Shown here: positions 22,651 to 34,034 of the stretch, in pieces
Layout of the letters: every line of letters begins with the position of its first letter
How positions within the stretch are numbered: the stretch's first letter is position 1
Assembly: GCA_039566865.1 (NCBI GenBank)
Contig: CM076955.1
Coordinates: 870,501 to 934,500, forward strand
Direction of reading: 5' to 3'
Source of the DNA: Aurelia coerulea
Lineage: Eukaryota; Cnidaria; Scyphozoa; Semaeostomeae; Ulmaridae
Length of the DNA: 64,000 nt
The notes under the pieces: generated by a model
The model's input: only the letters and a program-made list of their open reading frames with translations
What the model was told of the DNA's origin: nothing
Databases searched by the model: none
Translations under genes and position numbers: made by a program

Positions 22651-25600
22651 GCCTAAATTATTTTAGTTTTATCGAAATTTAGTGAGAATTATTAAGTTAT
22701 AGTGATAAAAATAGTGAACAAAGAGGGGGCTTTCGGTGAACTCATGTGATTTTGGCCACTATTTTCAGATGAAATTCAGGACACATCAACCAGAAAATCG
22801 TATCAATAATATCAGTTAGTTTCAAAATGTTTTGAAATTGAATATGATTTGTGATTCTGTGAGATGCAAGAGCAAAGTGTAGAGAAAAAGCTGTTCTGTT
22901 TTGCGTATTTTTTTCACAAGAAACCTCTCGTGAGGAACTCAACTGTCAGATCGCTTGGCGTATTATCAAGATTTTGTTTTCTTTCCAAACCAAGAAAGGA
23001 GCCTGGATCGAGAATTTTCCGCGCCAAAACTTCCCCTTGACAGAGTTAGCAGGGAGACCGTTTTTTGGAAATCAATTGTTTGTTTGATGAAAATAAATAA
23101 AATATCAGGACCTAAAGGACACCTTGGAGCTTAAACAGAATCAAAATTGGTCAAATTGGACGCTTACTTCAGAACCCACGTATTTCCCTTGCGTATTTCG
23201 TAAATCCCGTGGTTGGTCAGAATTTAGCGGCTGGAATATCTGGCTTTTCTCGCTTCAAAACATTTTCAATCAAGTAAAACAATTGAAAACCTATATCGGA
23301 TACAAATTTTCAAATTTTGAAAATGCGACTTCAGCTTAATCGGGCTGGGGCAAGACAAGTGATTTCGTTGCTATGAATTTAGAATTTTATTCTGATTAAT
23401 TGATTCTTACTTGCAAATCTCGTGTGTCATTTCAGATCTTACGCTTTGAAATTCTTGCTGCATTATAACTTCTTACTCAAGTAATCAAAAATATTTCGCC
23501 TTCCTTTGCATGCTGCCAAACAGCCAATGCAAATCTACAAGGTGTTTCAGAAAAAACGCATCCCAAACAGGGCCGAAGCCAGTGGGGGGCTGGGGGGCGG
23601 AGCTATTTCCCCCCAGAAGGCCATTTGTCGGAAATTTTACTCCACTTTTCGGATTTTTGTTGTTGTTACAGGCCCAAATTTAGAAGATTTTACTGGGAAA
23701 ATGATGCAAAGAACATGATTTTATTGACTTTCGAGGATAAATTTTGATATGAATTTTGAATCTACAGCATCTTTTTCTTCATATTGACCAATTTTGAAGG
23801 CTTCAATCTTGAAACTACAAAAAATTCAAAAATCTAGTCATTAAAGGAGCACATCAGTCCTTTCGTGCATGTTTTAACGTATGTTCCCAAAATTGGGGTT
23901 GTTGCTGTTGTTGTTGTTGTTGATTTTATAGCGTCGGAAAATTTTGGTTCCTTGCCCCCCTAAGAATTACGGCTGGTATCGGGCCTGAACCCAAATGCAA
24001 TTGCAAATCTTTACACATTGATATGATTTTAGTAGATGAGATGCATATACCGTCTGAAAGTGCGGTCCTTCTTCTTTCTAATAATATGCAGTTTGGATAC
24101 ATTAATGGAAATATAAATCATTTAATTGACATTTTAGTGCATATGGCCAATTTTAGATGCAGCAAGCTGTAAGAGGAAAATCAACACTCTTTCACCGCAA
24201 AAAGTCAAAAAACAGATTTTTCAGAGCATTTCAGGCCTAGAAGTACTTGAGGTACTGCGCTATGGTAAGAGAAGCAAAATTTATTCCCATTAGGGGGACA
24301 GTGCAAAGTTTGTTTTATAACATGGCCGGTGCAAAACGTAACGGGGCAACTACTTTTTTAGTTTGTACAGAACTGGGTCAACACTTTTTACAATGCAAAT
24401 ATGAACGGGGCAGTACCTTTTTATAAGCTCAAGATGAAGTTTGAAATATGAAATGGCTAATTTGAGGCCAAAATTGTGGATCATGCAAGTTGAGAAATGC
24501 TTGGAAGGATGTGTATGAACATGACGCAAAATGTCCTTGTCAGTTACTTGCAAGAACGATTCATCAGTCATTTCTCTTCATCTTCAAAGTCGATTTCTTC
24601 GTTGACAAAGTCTCGTAAAGGCAAGAATTGATTATGTTATGGTCTTTGGGTAATTCATCGGTGGGGTACGATACAACATTTGTTGTTCATGAATACGGGG
24701 CAGATACATTTTTTTAAGGAAAGGGTGATGTGGCAGTTTGTTTTCCGCCCCAGTATAGCACATACTTAATGACCAGGGCGAGCAGATTTTTTTGCGAGAA
24801 TTTTTGTTCTCCACCGGCCATGTAATATAATAAATTTTGCCCTGTCCCTTAGATGCATTAAGAATGATAAAATAAGCTCTCACAAAGATGGGTTTTCGTA
24901 TATTGTCCTATCATTTTCTGGCATCTAAAATAGGCCATACATACGAAAATGTCAATAAGTGATGAACAGTTCAATTAATAGGCCCAACCTTGATATCATT
25001 GGAAAGAAGATAAGTTGTGCTTTCAGATGGCATGCGTCAAATTGATTCAAATGAACATTATCATTTGCTGAAGAATCTCGAATAACGTTGGGTTGCATTC
25101 TTTCTGAAAAACACTGTATGTACCATGCGAGTCGGGATTATGTTTGGACGTTTGAAAGCATGTTGCCTTTTAACCATGTTTCAGATTCTTATGAACTGAT
25201 AATATTATGAAGCTGACATATCAACTTAGATAACAAAATTTAGTTTGTCGAAATCGTTTGTATGGAACTTAAACTTCAAGCGATGTTAAAAAATTGCTTC
25301 ATATCAAAACCCGTCAAAATAGGCCTAAATTCCTTGATCAAATTTGCTAGCGATTCAACCCCACAGCTACCTTGATCAAATTCTATCCGTCTGTCTAGTT
25401 GTTCAAACATTGTCCAGACATCTGAAGAAGCTGCTGCATAATTGTATCAACTTGGGTTGGGACTGTCGTTCAGCATTTTTTGTCAATCTGTTATCATGAG
25501 GCTGGATTGCTCGCAAATTTGATGAAGGACTATAGGCCTGTTTGGAAGCATTTTACATGCAGCATGTCTATAATATCGTTTGTAACACGAGGACGATACG

Positions 25601-25841
25601 ATGTTGACAAACAAAGTTTTCTTATCTAAGTGGATATGTTAGCTGGGCAGTTTTCTTAAGTTTATAGGAATCTGAAAGTGTACATATACATACATGTTTT
25701 TTTTGTTTCAGCACGTTTAAGGGATTGGCAGCACGGGGGCTGATGTGGACCTGGCTCAGGCTCAGGCTCAAGCTTGAGAGGCTCAGGCTTTCAAACACCG
25801 AACCATTTTCCGACTCACTCATCTGGTATTACCCAGTATTT
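22651..25841. other. Intergenic, nothing firmly recognised
   Basis: Contains a G-rich stretch CCAGTGGGGGGCTGGGGGG near 23580 of the kind seen at hAT element ends, and a short TTG repeat near 23900-23922. Frames are short and without motifs. Confidence 0.5.
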
Positions 25842-25958
25842 AAGACCGGATGATGTAAGACCGGATGATGTAAGACCGGATGATATTTAAGACCAGATGC
25901 TTTAAGACCGGGTGATATTTAAGACCAGATGATTTAAGACCGGATTATTCAAGACCCC
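25842..25958 (+). repeat. TAAGACCGGATGAT minisatellite
   Basis: Six to seven imperfect copies of TAAGACC(G/A)GATGAT(G/ATT)T, unit length about 15-19 bp. Confidence 0.85.
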
Positions 25959-26059
25959 TTGTAAGCTTGTAAATAACAGCGTTTGCTTTGAGAGGTTACC
26001 CCATGTAACCAAAGCAAGAACCTTTGCAAAACATCATATTGTGTTTGCTAAATTGTAGC

Positions 26060-26800
26060 TTTCATCTACGTTTTTGATTGCTGAAAAGTTGAATTAATAC
26101 GGATAAAAATTCTTGTTTATATACATGAAAGTTTGATCAAACAAAATCTATCAATTAGTGCTCTACCTCCCATGCAGTATTGATGTTGATAGTACATTCT
26201 CATGTGTCTCCTTTTATCCCTGACCACGTTAGGAATTTTTTGTCATACAATCAATCAAGCAATCAATGATGACGTTGATACCTCTGCCCCACCCCAACAT
26301 ACAATATTTTTGCTGATTACATAGAGTCCACTTCTATTTTTTTATGTGAAACCTTGTTTTTTCATGAAACTCCGATCAAATATAATCTAGCAATCATTGC
26401 TCCACCTTCCATTTAATATTGACGTTGATTGTTGAAGCGTTTTTCTTCTCTTATCACTGACCACGTTTGAAAAGAATTGCTTGTGGTGTAATCAATGCTG
26501 ACGTCAGCATTCTATCCCCCATCCCATTATTGTTGTTGATTATACTTGTCCTCAAAAACGTTTTAATTCTTGGGTCAAAGATTTGATGGGAATTCTTGTT
26601 TAAATTCATGAAAGTTTGATCAAGTAAATCTATTAATCAATGCTCCGCCTTCCATATACTATTGATGATTGTAAATTATCGTATTTCTCCTGTTTTATCC
26701 CTGGCAACGTTGTAAAGGAATTGCCTGTGATACAATCAATGATGACGTCAAGACATGTGCCTCACCTTCCATGCAGTTTTAATGTGGTTCTATAAATGCC
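26060..26800 (+). repeat. Diverged 240-bp tandem repeat, three units
   Basis: GTTTGATCAA-type landmarks at 26131, 26371 and 26614 give periods of 240 and 243 bp. Each unit carries a CTCCNCCTTCCAT block, a TATCNCTGNCCACGTT block and an AATCAATGNTGACGT block; units 2 and 3 contain the cAMP-response-like octamer TGACGTCA or TGACGTCAA. No coding pattern. Confidence 0.75.
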
Positions 26801-27898
26801 TATTTTCAGTTCATTCCCAGCATTCATAGAACGTATCAATGAGCCTGCTGTCTTCAAAGCATGCTTAAGATTTCAGAAATTTGAACCATAGAAGAGAGAG
26901 AGTCTTTCAACACCACGTATCCATGAAAGCATCATGTCCTAGGCCCTTTAGGTATCTCAAATTTTGAAACTGAAAGTAATTTCCACAACAATCAATTAAG
27001 CATCATTTCGCCTGCTTCAAATTAAAATTTGAGGTAATGATTGATCATCATACCGGGGAGTAAAGAAAACGGAATGATGTTTGAAAGCTTGCGTCTCTCT
27101 AACCATTTACCAGACTCCTATAAACTGATAATATCTGTGAAGCTAAGATATAAACTTAGATATAAAAATTTGATTTGTCAGAATCGGTCGTGTCATTCTA
27201 ATTATACAAGCGATTATAAAAATCATCTTCTCGAAATCCTTGAAAACAGGCCTAAAATCCGTGATCCAATTAGCTGACCTCGTTCCCAGGCCCCAAATGG
27301 TCTTCTCGCAATCTCAACCGTCGACAGGAGTAATAGCCGTTGCATCAAGGTTGCCAATTTGCTAGCATTGTCGTTTTTGGCCTAATCTAATCTAGACAAA
27401 ATTGGCAACTTTGGCAAACACTAAAGTAAAGATAGAGGTACTTGTTATTGTCATACTAATTTTTCCCCGTTACCTGTGTTTTGACTTGCTAAATTTTGCC
27501 ATCTAAGTTTAGCAAATTTTTGCTATCTATTAGCTACACAGTTATTACACAGGTTCATGGCATGAGAGCCATAGGCTTTCAATGGTCTATATATTTTTAC
27601 TCATCCGCTGTTGAACAACCATTTAGGCCAAAAATTGCGAAGCCCTTATTGGCTGGCCTTACCAAGCAAGCACAGGTGATTTGAAAAGCCAATAAAGACT
27701 CAGTTGAATCAAATCTCCTATCTTCTTTAGCTTAAACCTCATCATTTTCCAAAATGTAAGCATCAAATAATCCAAGAAATTAAAGTCTGCCTCAAATTTT
27801 ATGAATTGTCGTTATCGTCAATCTCACGGTGCATCTAATTTGAGACACTTTAGTATAAGTTTAAGCTCTTGAAAAAGTTCGTGAAAGAGTCATTGTCA
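26801..27898. other. Intergenic, nothing recognised
   Basis: Short frames only. Around 27340-27545, TTGCTAGCATTG and TAGCAAATTTTTGCTA pairs suggest small hairpins, which I cannot assign. Confidence 0.4.
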
Positions 27899-28150
27899 CC
27901 CAGGGTCCTTTGCAGGCACGCTGGAATTCCAGACTGCATGAAAATCAAATTGGGCCTAACTGGAAACAAACCATGGATCCACACTGCAGTAGTTAAACTG
28001 ATAGAAAAGTTTTACTCTGGATGAACTGCTCTGGATCTGATGTCGATCTGATGTCGATCTATCGTTTCCGTTTGACAATATTTGATTTTCTGACAATCCG
28101 AAACTGTAACGCGCCCGCAAAGGACCTTCGGTGCCCGCAAAGGACCTTGG
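27899..28150. mobile_element. Inverted-repeat element, CCAGGGTCCTTTGC ends
   Basis: CCCAGGGTCCTTTGCAGGC and, reversed, CCAAGGTCCTTTGCGGGC bound about 250 bp. GCCCGCAAAGGACCTT is duplicated at the right side. A second copy, split by an insertion, is at 46335-46819. Confidence 0.7.
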
Positions 28151-28604
28151 ATGGTAATGGCTCGTGAAGGTTGAATGGAAGTTACCAGCTCGCAAAGGGA
28201 AGCGAATGCCTGTTAGAAACAGTTTTTGGAAATCAACCTTTGCACCTAACAGTACGGGTTTTCATAAGTTCTTTTGAAACTTTTATGACGTTTTAGCAGT
28301 TTTTACTTACTGGGAGTGTTGTTTCAAGGTTGTTTAACTTCATCTTAATCAATTTGCTCACAGTTGGACTCATGAAGTGAAATTATTTCAAGTCTTAAAT
28401 TGTTATTATAAACCTTTCCTAGTTACATGAAAAAATAATGAGCCAAGAACAGATGTTAAGCCGTTTTGAATCATATCTGCAAATTTGCCTTCTCATCACC
28501 GTCAAGGAAAAACTGATGTTTGCTAAAATGTGCATGCTGCCTGTTTAGACTTACGACACTAGTCCTTTGCTACGATGTGCATAATGCAACTACAGCAACA
28601 ACTA

Positions 28605-29311
28605 CCGGGTGCGCCAAAATAAACTATGCACGTTTGGCAGGCCACGATAAATCGTACACTGGACCGATTTTGAAGATTCATGACTTAATCTATAGCAGAA
28701 CGCCTGCATTAGATTCTAGGAATTTTTCCAAATTTTTCCGTTTTTACTTTTTAGAGTTAGAAGCGAGTTTCTTAAAATGTTCGTTTTCGAAAACATTGAA
28801 AACGATCAAAAAACGTCAATCAAATTTTAAAAGATTCAACATGAATGAACAAAGAGAAAACGTTTTCGGGGGGATTTGGGGGTTTAGTACGAACTCTTCT
28901 GCAGCAGATTACAATTGGTCGATTTCTAAATCGTAAATCACCACGAACAAGTTCGCTCTTTGTCCATTCATGTCGATTCTTTAGAAAACTTGATCGATAT
29001 TTTTTGATCGTTTTCAGTGTTTTCGAAAGCTAAAATTTTAGCACCCTGGGTACCAGAGCCTCAAAATTAGAAAGAAATTGAAATTTTATTTTTTATTTTT
29101 TATTTTATCATTTTTTGGCTCTGGTACCCAGGGCAAAATTTTAGGAAATTCGCTTCTAGCTCTAAAAACTGAAAATGAAAAAAATTGCATAAAATCCCAG
29201 TATCTAATTCAGGCTTTCTGCTAACGATTAAGTCATAAATCGTCAAAATCAATCCAGTGTACGATTTACTGTGGCCTGCCAAACGTGCATAGTTTATTTT
29301 GGCGCACCCGG
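28605..29311. mobile_element. Tc1/mariner-type hairpin MITE with TA target, nested repeats
   Basis: TA (28603-28604 and 29312-29313) flanks a 707-bp element whose ends CCGGGTGCGCCAAAATAA are perfectly inverted. The arms continue with ACGTTTGGCAGGCCAC. Inside, CGAAAACATTGAAAACGATC at about 28786 pairs with its reverse near 29020, and CCCTGGGTACCAGAGCC at about 29044 pairs with GGCTCTGGTACCCAGGG at about 29117, so one or two smaller elements seem nested. Confidence 0.88.
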
Positions 29312-29870
29312 TATCCATCACCATTCCACAAGGTCTCATGCAAAATCCAGAAAAGTCACTTGTCCACGGCTGTGAGTGAGAGAAAGGTTTTGTTTGTTAA
29401 TGTTATATTCTTAGGACGGTTTGGTAACTTTTTCAAGAAACATGGGACAATTTGAGTCACTGGCAACGGCAACTGGTTAGCAAATGTCAAAATTTGGTGT
29501 TTTAAGCTGAAGGAGTGCTTCCCAAAGCAAAAAGGGCATTTTTTCATTTTAATTGCAAAATCATTATAATTTCAATGAGATGGTCCCAACTGCAAATGTA
29601 ATGCCTACCAACGTGGGTATATAATTTAGAAAATATCTATTTTGTTATACGGTATATTTGATTAATGTGAATATTGTTAGCATTTTGTAAATAATTGAAC
29701 CTCAATAAAATTTGGAGCGAATGCAATCATATGCAATGAAGACCCAGGTCATAAGGCTATTGTTTGCTTTGAAAACATCTTGTATTTGATTGTTGAGATG
29801 ATGGTTTTCTAACCCGTTGTGACCAGTGGCGGACTGGCTCCGATTTTTGCACCGGCCATGGGTAAGTTAA

Positions 29871-31904
29871 GGTGGTCGTACGGTAATGAATTTAGATTTT
29901 TTCACAAAAAATCGAAATATGTTTCTTGATGTATTTTTATACTTTCAACATTGAAGAATTTGATTCTGGGATGGTAAATTGCCTTATAGAACTATAAATA
30001 CTAGAAAATAGCACAAATGTACACAACAGTCCAGTTTCTCTCCTTAGCAACGCCCATAGTTACGCAATAACATCCCTAATTCCCCTCTTCTTTCAAAGAA
30101 TTAGGTCTTGCATGCCCCCCAGTCCCGATGTGGTTTAGATATGATTGAGTTGAATTCCGTGTATGCTGCATGAAGTAGCATGTGTCCTTCGCCTGTGAAG
30201 TAAACTTCGAGATAACTTGTTCAGGAGATCTCCACTGAAAATTTCCAAACTTCTCCAACCCAATGAAATGCCGAAAACATTACCAACGTGAGCAACAGAG
30301 TACAAAGCAGTGAGGATTCAGAGGGTATCAACATTTTACAGTGCAGGAAAGTAACAGGAATGTGTAAAAGATTGCTGCCTGGCCTTTTTAGTTAGCCTAG
30401 GCCTAAAATACTCGTTGTCGTGCGTGGGCCTAAATGATGAATAACTCTGAAGAAGGATAACCAAAAGATCCTTGTTGCTGGAGGTATCTTTGCCTAAGGA
30501 ACACAAGAAAGAGAGAATTACCATGAATCAAAACGCCTCTTAGAGAACAATCCAGCACATACACTGATGACACTGTATTCAGTTGAAACAGCCAGCTTGT
30601 TCATTGTACAAACATAGAAGTACATAATAGACAGTTGTGAAATTTTTATTCTTTGAGAAAAAGAAAGAAGGATTTTGCTACATGTAATTGTAATACATTT
30701 AAGTGAATCTGCGATAGTCCTTGATTGCCTAGCTGAAAATTATCATTGCTCAGAATGCAAGAAAGACTTAAACATAAAACTGACACCTTGCGTGGAGCTG
30801 GGTTTCTTCACAAAATCATCATGTGATGTGCACAGTTGGAGAAAATCATGCATGCATTACAGCCAAAGAGATAACAAGAATCCAAAAGAAAGACGCTCTA
30901 TTTTAACTGTCTAACAAGCAAGTGGACTAATGAAAGTCCTGAAAAGTTACGTATTTGGCTACAGCATCTTTAAACCTTTCTTTGAAGGCCAGATTCAAAA
31001 CAGCTCATTTAAACAACAACAATCAAATACAAATTCTGAACCGGTACTTTAGAGCAACAAGAGCTTACTTCCAGGGAAAGAGATGTTGAGGAGAAAAGTT
31101 CATATTCAATTTGCTAATTCATGTGAAACTTGTAAGACAATTGCACCATTTTAGTGTAAATGTTGCACTAAGGATTGGTTGGTTGCAAATGCAAATATTT
31201 GATGGCAAGGTGTCACACGTGACAATGGCAAGACTTTTTCACACCTTATCTAGGACAATAGAGCCAACTGTTTTTGGAACCCTATGAAAAATGATGGTAT
31301 TATAATTGTAGAAATAACATAACGCTTGAAAAATTTACCAATTTTTCATAATCTCACAAGAAACAATTGTCAAATCTTTGTTTTGATTTTTCCGAAAATG
31401 AAGAATTTCGGCGATTTTTAAACTTTTGACAAAGATAGCTAAAAATTGACTAACAATATCAGCCTGAAATTTACAATCCTAATCAAGCATCAAGTGCTGC
31501 ATGTGCTGGACCTCAAATATCTAACTTTGCATTGCTTGTAATAACTTAATTGTCCTAAGTTCCCGGATGTGCGAACGCAGATTTCTCGTTATTGATAATA
31601 AACTGACATTTTTTTCATAAAACTAACATCTAACTCCAATTTTTGTGGTCCAGCACACTCAGCATGCCATATAGAGGTATCATATAAAGTTTCATTGGAA
31701 TCCAAGGTATCTATCAAAAGTTATCTTTGTCAAAGCATATACAGCTTCCCGCGCCTTCGACCTAATAAATTATGCGCATAAATTAATTTTTTCAGAAATT
31801 TTTCCCAAATATCATCATCCTGTCATGAACCCTTTCATATGATGAAGCAACTGTGCTGAAATAAGTCCAAATAACGAATTTAGGTTTTTTACCAGACTAC
31901 CACC
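29871..31904. mobile_element. 2-kb TTAA-flanked DNA transposon remnant
   Basis: TTAA at 29867-29870 and 31905-31908; ends GGTGGTCGTACGGTAA and, reversed, GGTGGTAGTCTGGTAA, with AATTTAG shared further in. TTAA targets suggest piggyBac or Kolobok. At 2034 bp it is large enough to derive from an autonomous copy, but no full transposase is readable. The only frame with features is at 30675-30914. Confidence 0.65.
30675..30914 (+). pseudogene. Short Cys-rich frame inside the TTAA element
   Basis: 79 codons including NYHCSECKKDLNIKL and KSSCDVHSWRKSCMHYS. The CxxC and later Cys/His residues look like a metal-binding fragment and could be a transposase relic, but I recognise no family. It may be chance. 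Confidence 0.25.
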
Positions 31905-32089
31905 TTAAGGGGGTCCTAAGTGGGTTTGGTTTAAATGGTGTGGGTGCGATCATATGAGCAAAATTCGTCGCAATTCCTTGATTTCTTACCAATAGCAAAG
32001 CTAAAGTCACTTTCTTTGAAAATGCGTGGCCAGGGTAAATTAAGTGGGGGTGGGCAGTACAATGAGGGGGCTGAGGGCGAATCCCCAAG

Positions 32090-32530
32090 GAAAATTTTTG
32101 TGGCTACGCCCTTTACTTTGGCTTAGAATGCATTTCCCAATAGCATGCATGCCTTTTGCAACAAGGAAACCTTGATCGTTTTGTGACAGTTATCCTATGA
32201 ATCAGAGCACGAGAAAAAATTTTGAAGAAAGGTCCTCTACTTTGGCTTAGCATGCATCTCCTAATATAATGCTTGCCTTTAGCGATAAGGAAACCTTGAT
32301 CGTTTTGTGACAGTTATCCTAAGAATCAGAGCACGAGGAAAATTTTTGAAGAAAGGTCCTTTACTTTGGCTTAGAATGCATCTCCTAATATCATGCTTGC
32401 CTTTAGCGACAAGGACACCTTGATTGTTTTGTGACAGTTATCCTATGAATCAGAGCACGAGGAAAATTTTTGAAGAAAGGTCCTTTACTTTGGCTTAGAA
32501 TGCATCTCCCAATATGATGCTTGCCAGTGC
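32090..32530 (+). repeat. 124-bp tandem repeat, about 3.5 units
   Basis: CTTTACTTTGGCTTAG or its variant starts at 32111, 32235, 32359 and 32483, exactly 124 bp apart. TTGTGACAGTTATCCTA and AATCAGAGCACGAG are conserved in each unit. Confidence 0.9.
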
Positions 32531-34034
32531 CAAGATTTGACATTTCTCGGAAAACTCTTTCCCAACCTATACCCAGCTATTTTCTCTTCGGTTTTAGAGG
32601 AATCTCGAGGACCACCTTTCGACAAAAGTGGGGGGGGGTGGCAATTGCCCTCTCCCCCGTGGCCACGCCACTGATCTCGAGAACCATTTTTTTACAGAAG
32701 TGGAGGGGACCTTTACTTTTTCTGCAAGTTGTGACACCATGGCGAAACTATACTGTGGTTTTTAAGTTTGGTTGCAAATATCCATCTGCCGTAATATGCA
32801 AGCCTTAAAAATCTAATACTCACCGACAGTCATGAAGTGACTGATTTTAGTTGCCTCTGGCCTCCCAGAGAGGCTCTGGGTGATTTGCAATGCGAGATAT
32901 TTCGCCTGGAGCTATAGATCAAAGGAACCCCGCTGAGTGACTCACGAACCTTTTTCTTATTCATGAAAACGAAACCTCTTTCTTAAAAGACAAGCGATTT
33001 TTCTTGCTAGAGAACACATTTCACGCCTCTGAATGCATTCTTTCAATCAAAATGAACAAAGAGAGTAAAATGTTATGGCTGTGCAGAAGGTGTGAAGATG
33101 GCTTTTGCTATATCCTTTGCTTCCTTTGCTTTACATGATTCAGTCTTGCTTTTGACACGTTTAGAACATTAGAACAGGTACCGAGATAATGTTATCAAAG
33201 ACAGCAAACGGATAAATATTTTCTTGAAGCAACACCAAAGGGAACAGACATAAACAGGAATCGGATATTTAAAAGTTCTTCCCTTTCGAAATGGTTGCAT
33301 CAAAACCTGCTGTTTGAAGGAAGGAACCTGTGCAATGGTTTATCAATTTTGACCAAGTCTCTCTGAGAATTGAATCGACTACCAATATGAGCTATTTTTA
33401 GATAGAACGTGTGTCACCCAACATGGTTTTTCCTTTCACCTCAGAAAGAATTCCAAATTTCACACCCTTCGCTTTTCCCTATGACCTGAGAAAAAGTTGC
33501 ACAAATATTATTGGCTGGAAATCTTACTCCCGTTACTGCACGAGAAGACGATTTTCCATGGACCTCAAGAAAGAGTCGTTTTAGTCGTTTTTCCTCAAAC
33601 AGGGTACTATACAATTTTGCCTTTATATAGGATTTTGAAAGGAAACTTTTGCTTCTATATGTTAGTCACACTCTGATGATAACTTAAGTTTGAAAGGCCT
33701 CAGTGTGCTGAAAAATCTGTCTGTTTTTTGCGTCCGTTCTTCTCCTAGTACCTATTTTTCAGTATATACTACAGTACCAAGTTTTTAGCTATTATATAGA
33801 GTCCTTGATTTAAAAATGGTTGCTACCACACAAGATAAGAACCTCTTTATCCCAGAGGCACACAATGTATATTTTGTGTCAAGTGCCCCCCCCCCACCCC
33901 CCTGCCCGCGGATGTCTTGCAGGAACGCTGGTCGTCGTGAAACTATATCATTCGAGCCCCTGCGAAGCTATCCTACGCAGTAACGCATTGATGTAACACA
34001 CCTTTAGAATGTTTTATTATTTGAATGATCCAAT
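32531..34034. other. Intergenic, upstream of the KCTD gene
   Basis: Near 32625-32680, GTGGGGGGGGGTGG and CCCCGTGGCCACGCCACTG look like the end of a hAT element. A poly-C tract lies at 33887-33903. No recognisable promoter motif or CpG-rich block before the ATG. Confidence 0.45.

Noticed and set aside
28520..28936. 138-codon + strand frame
   Set aside because: It runs through the arm of the TA-flanked hairpin MITE and has no protein features.
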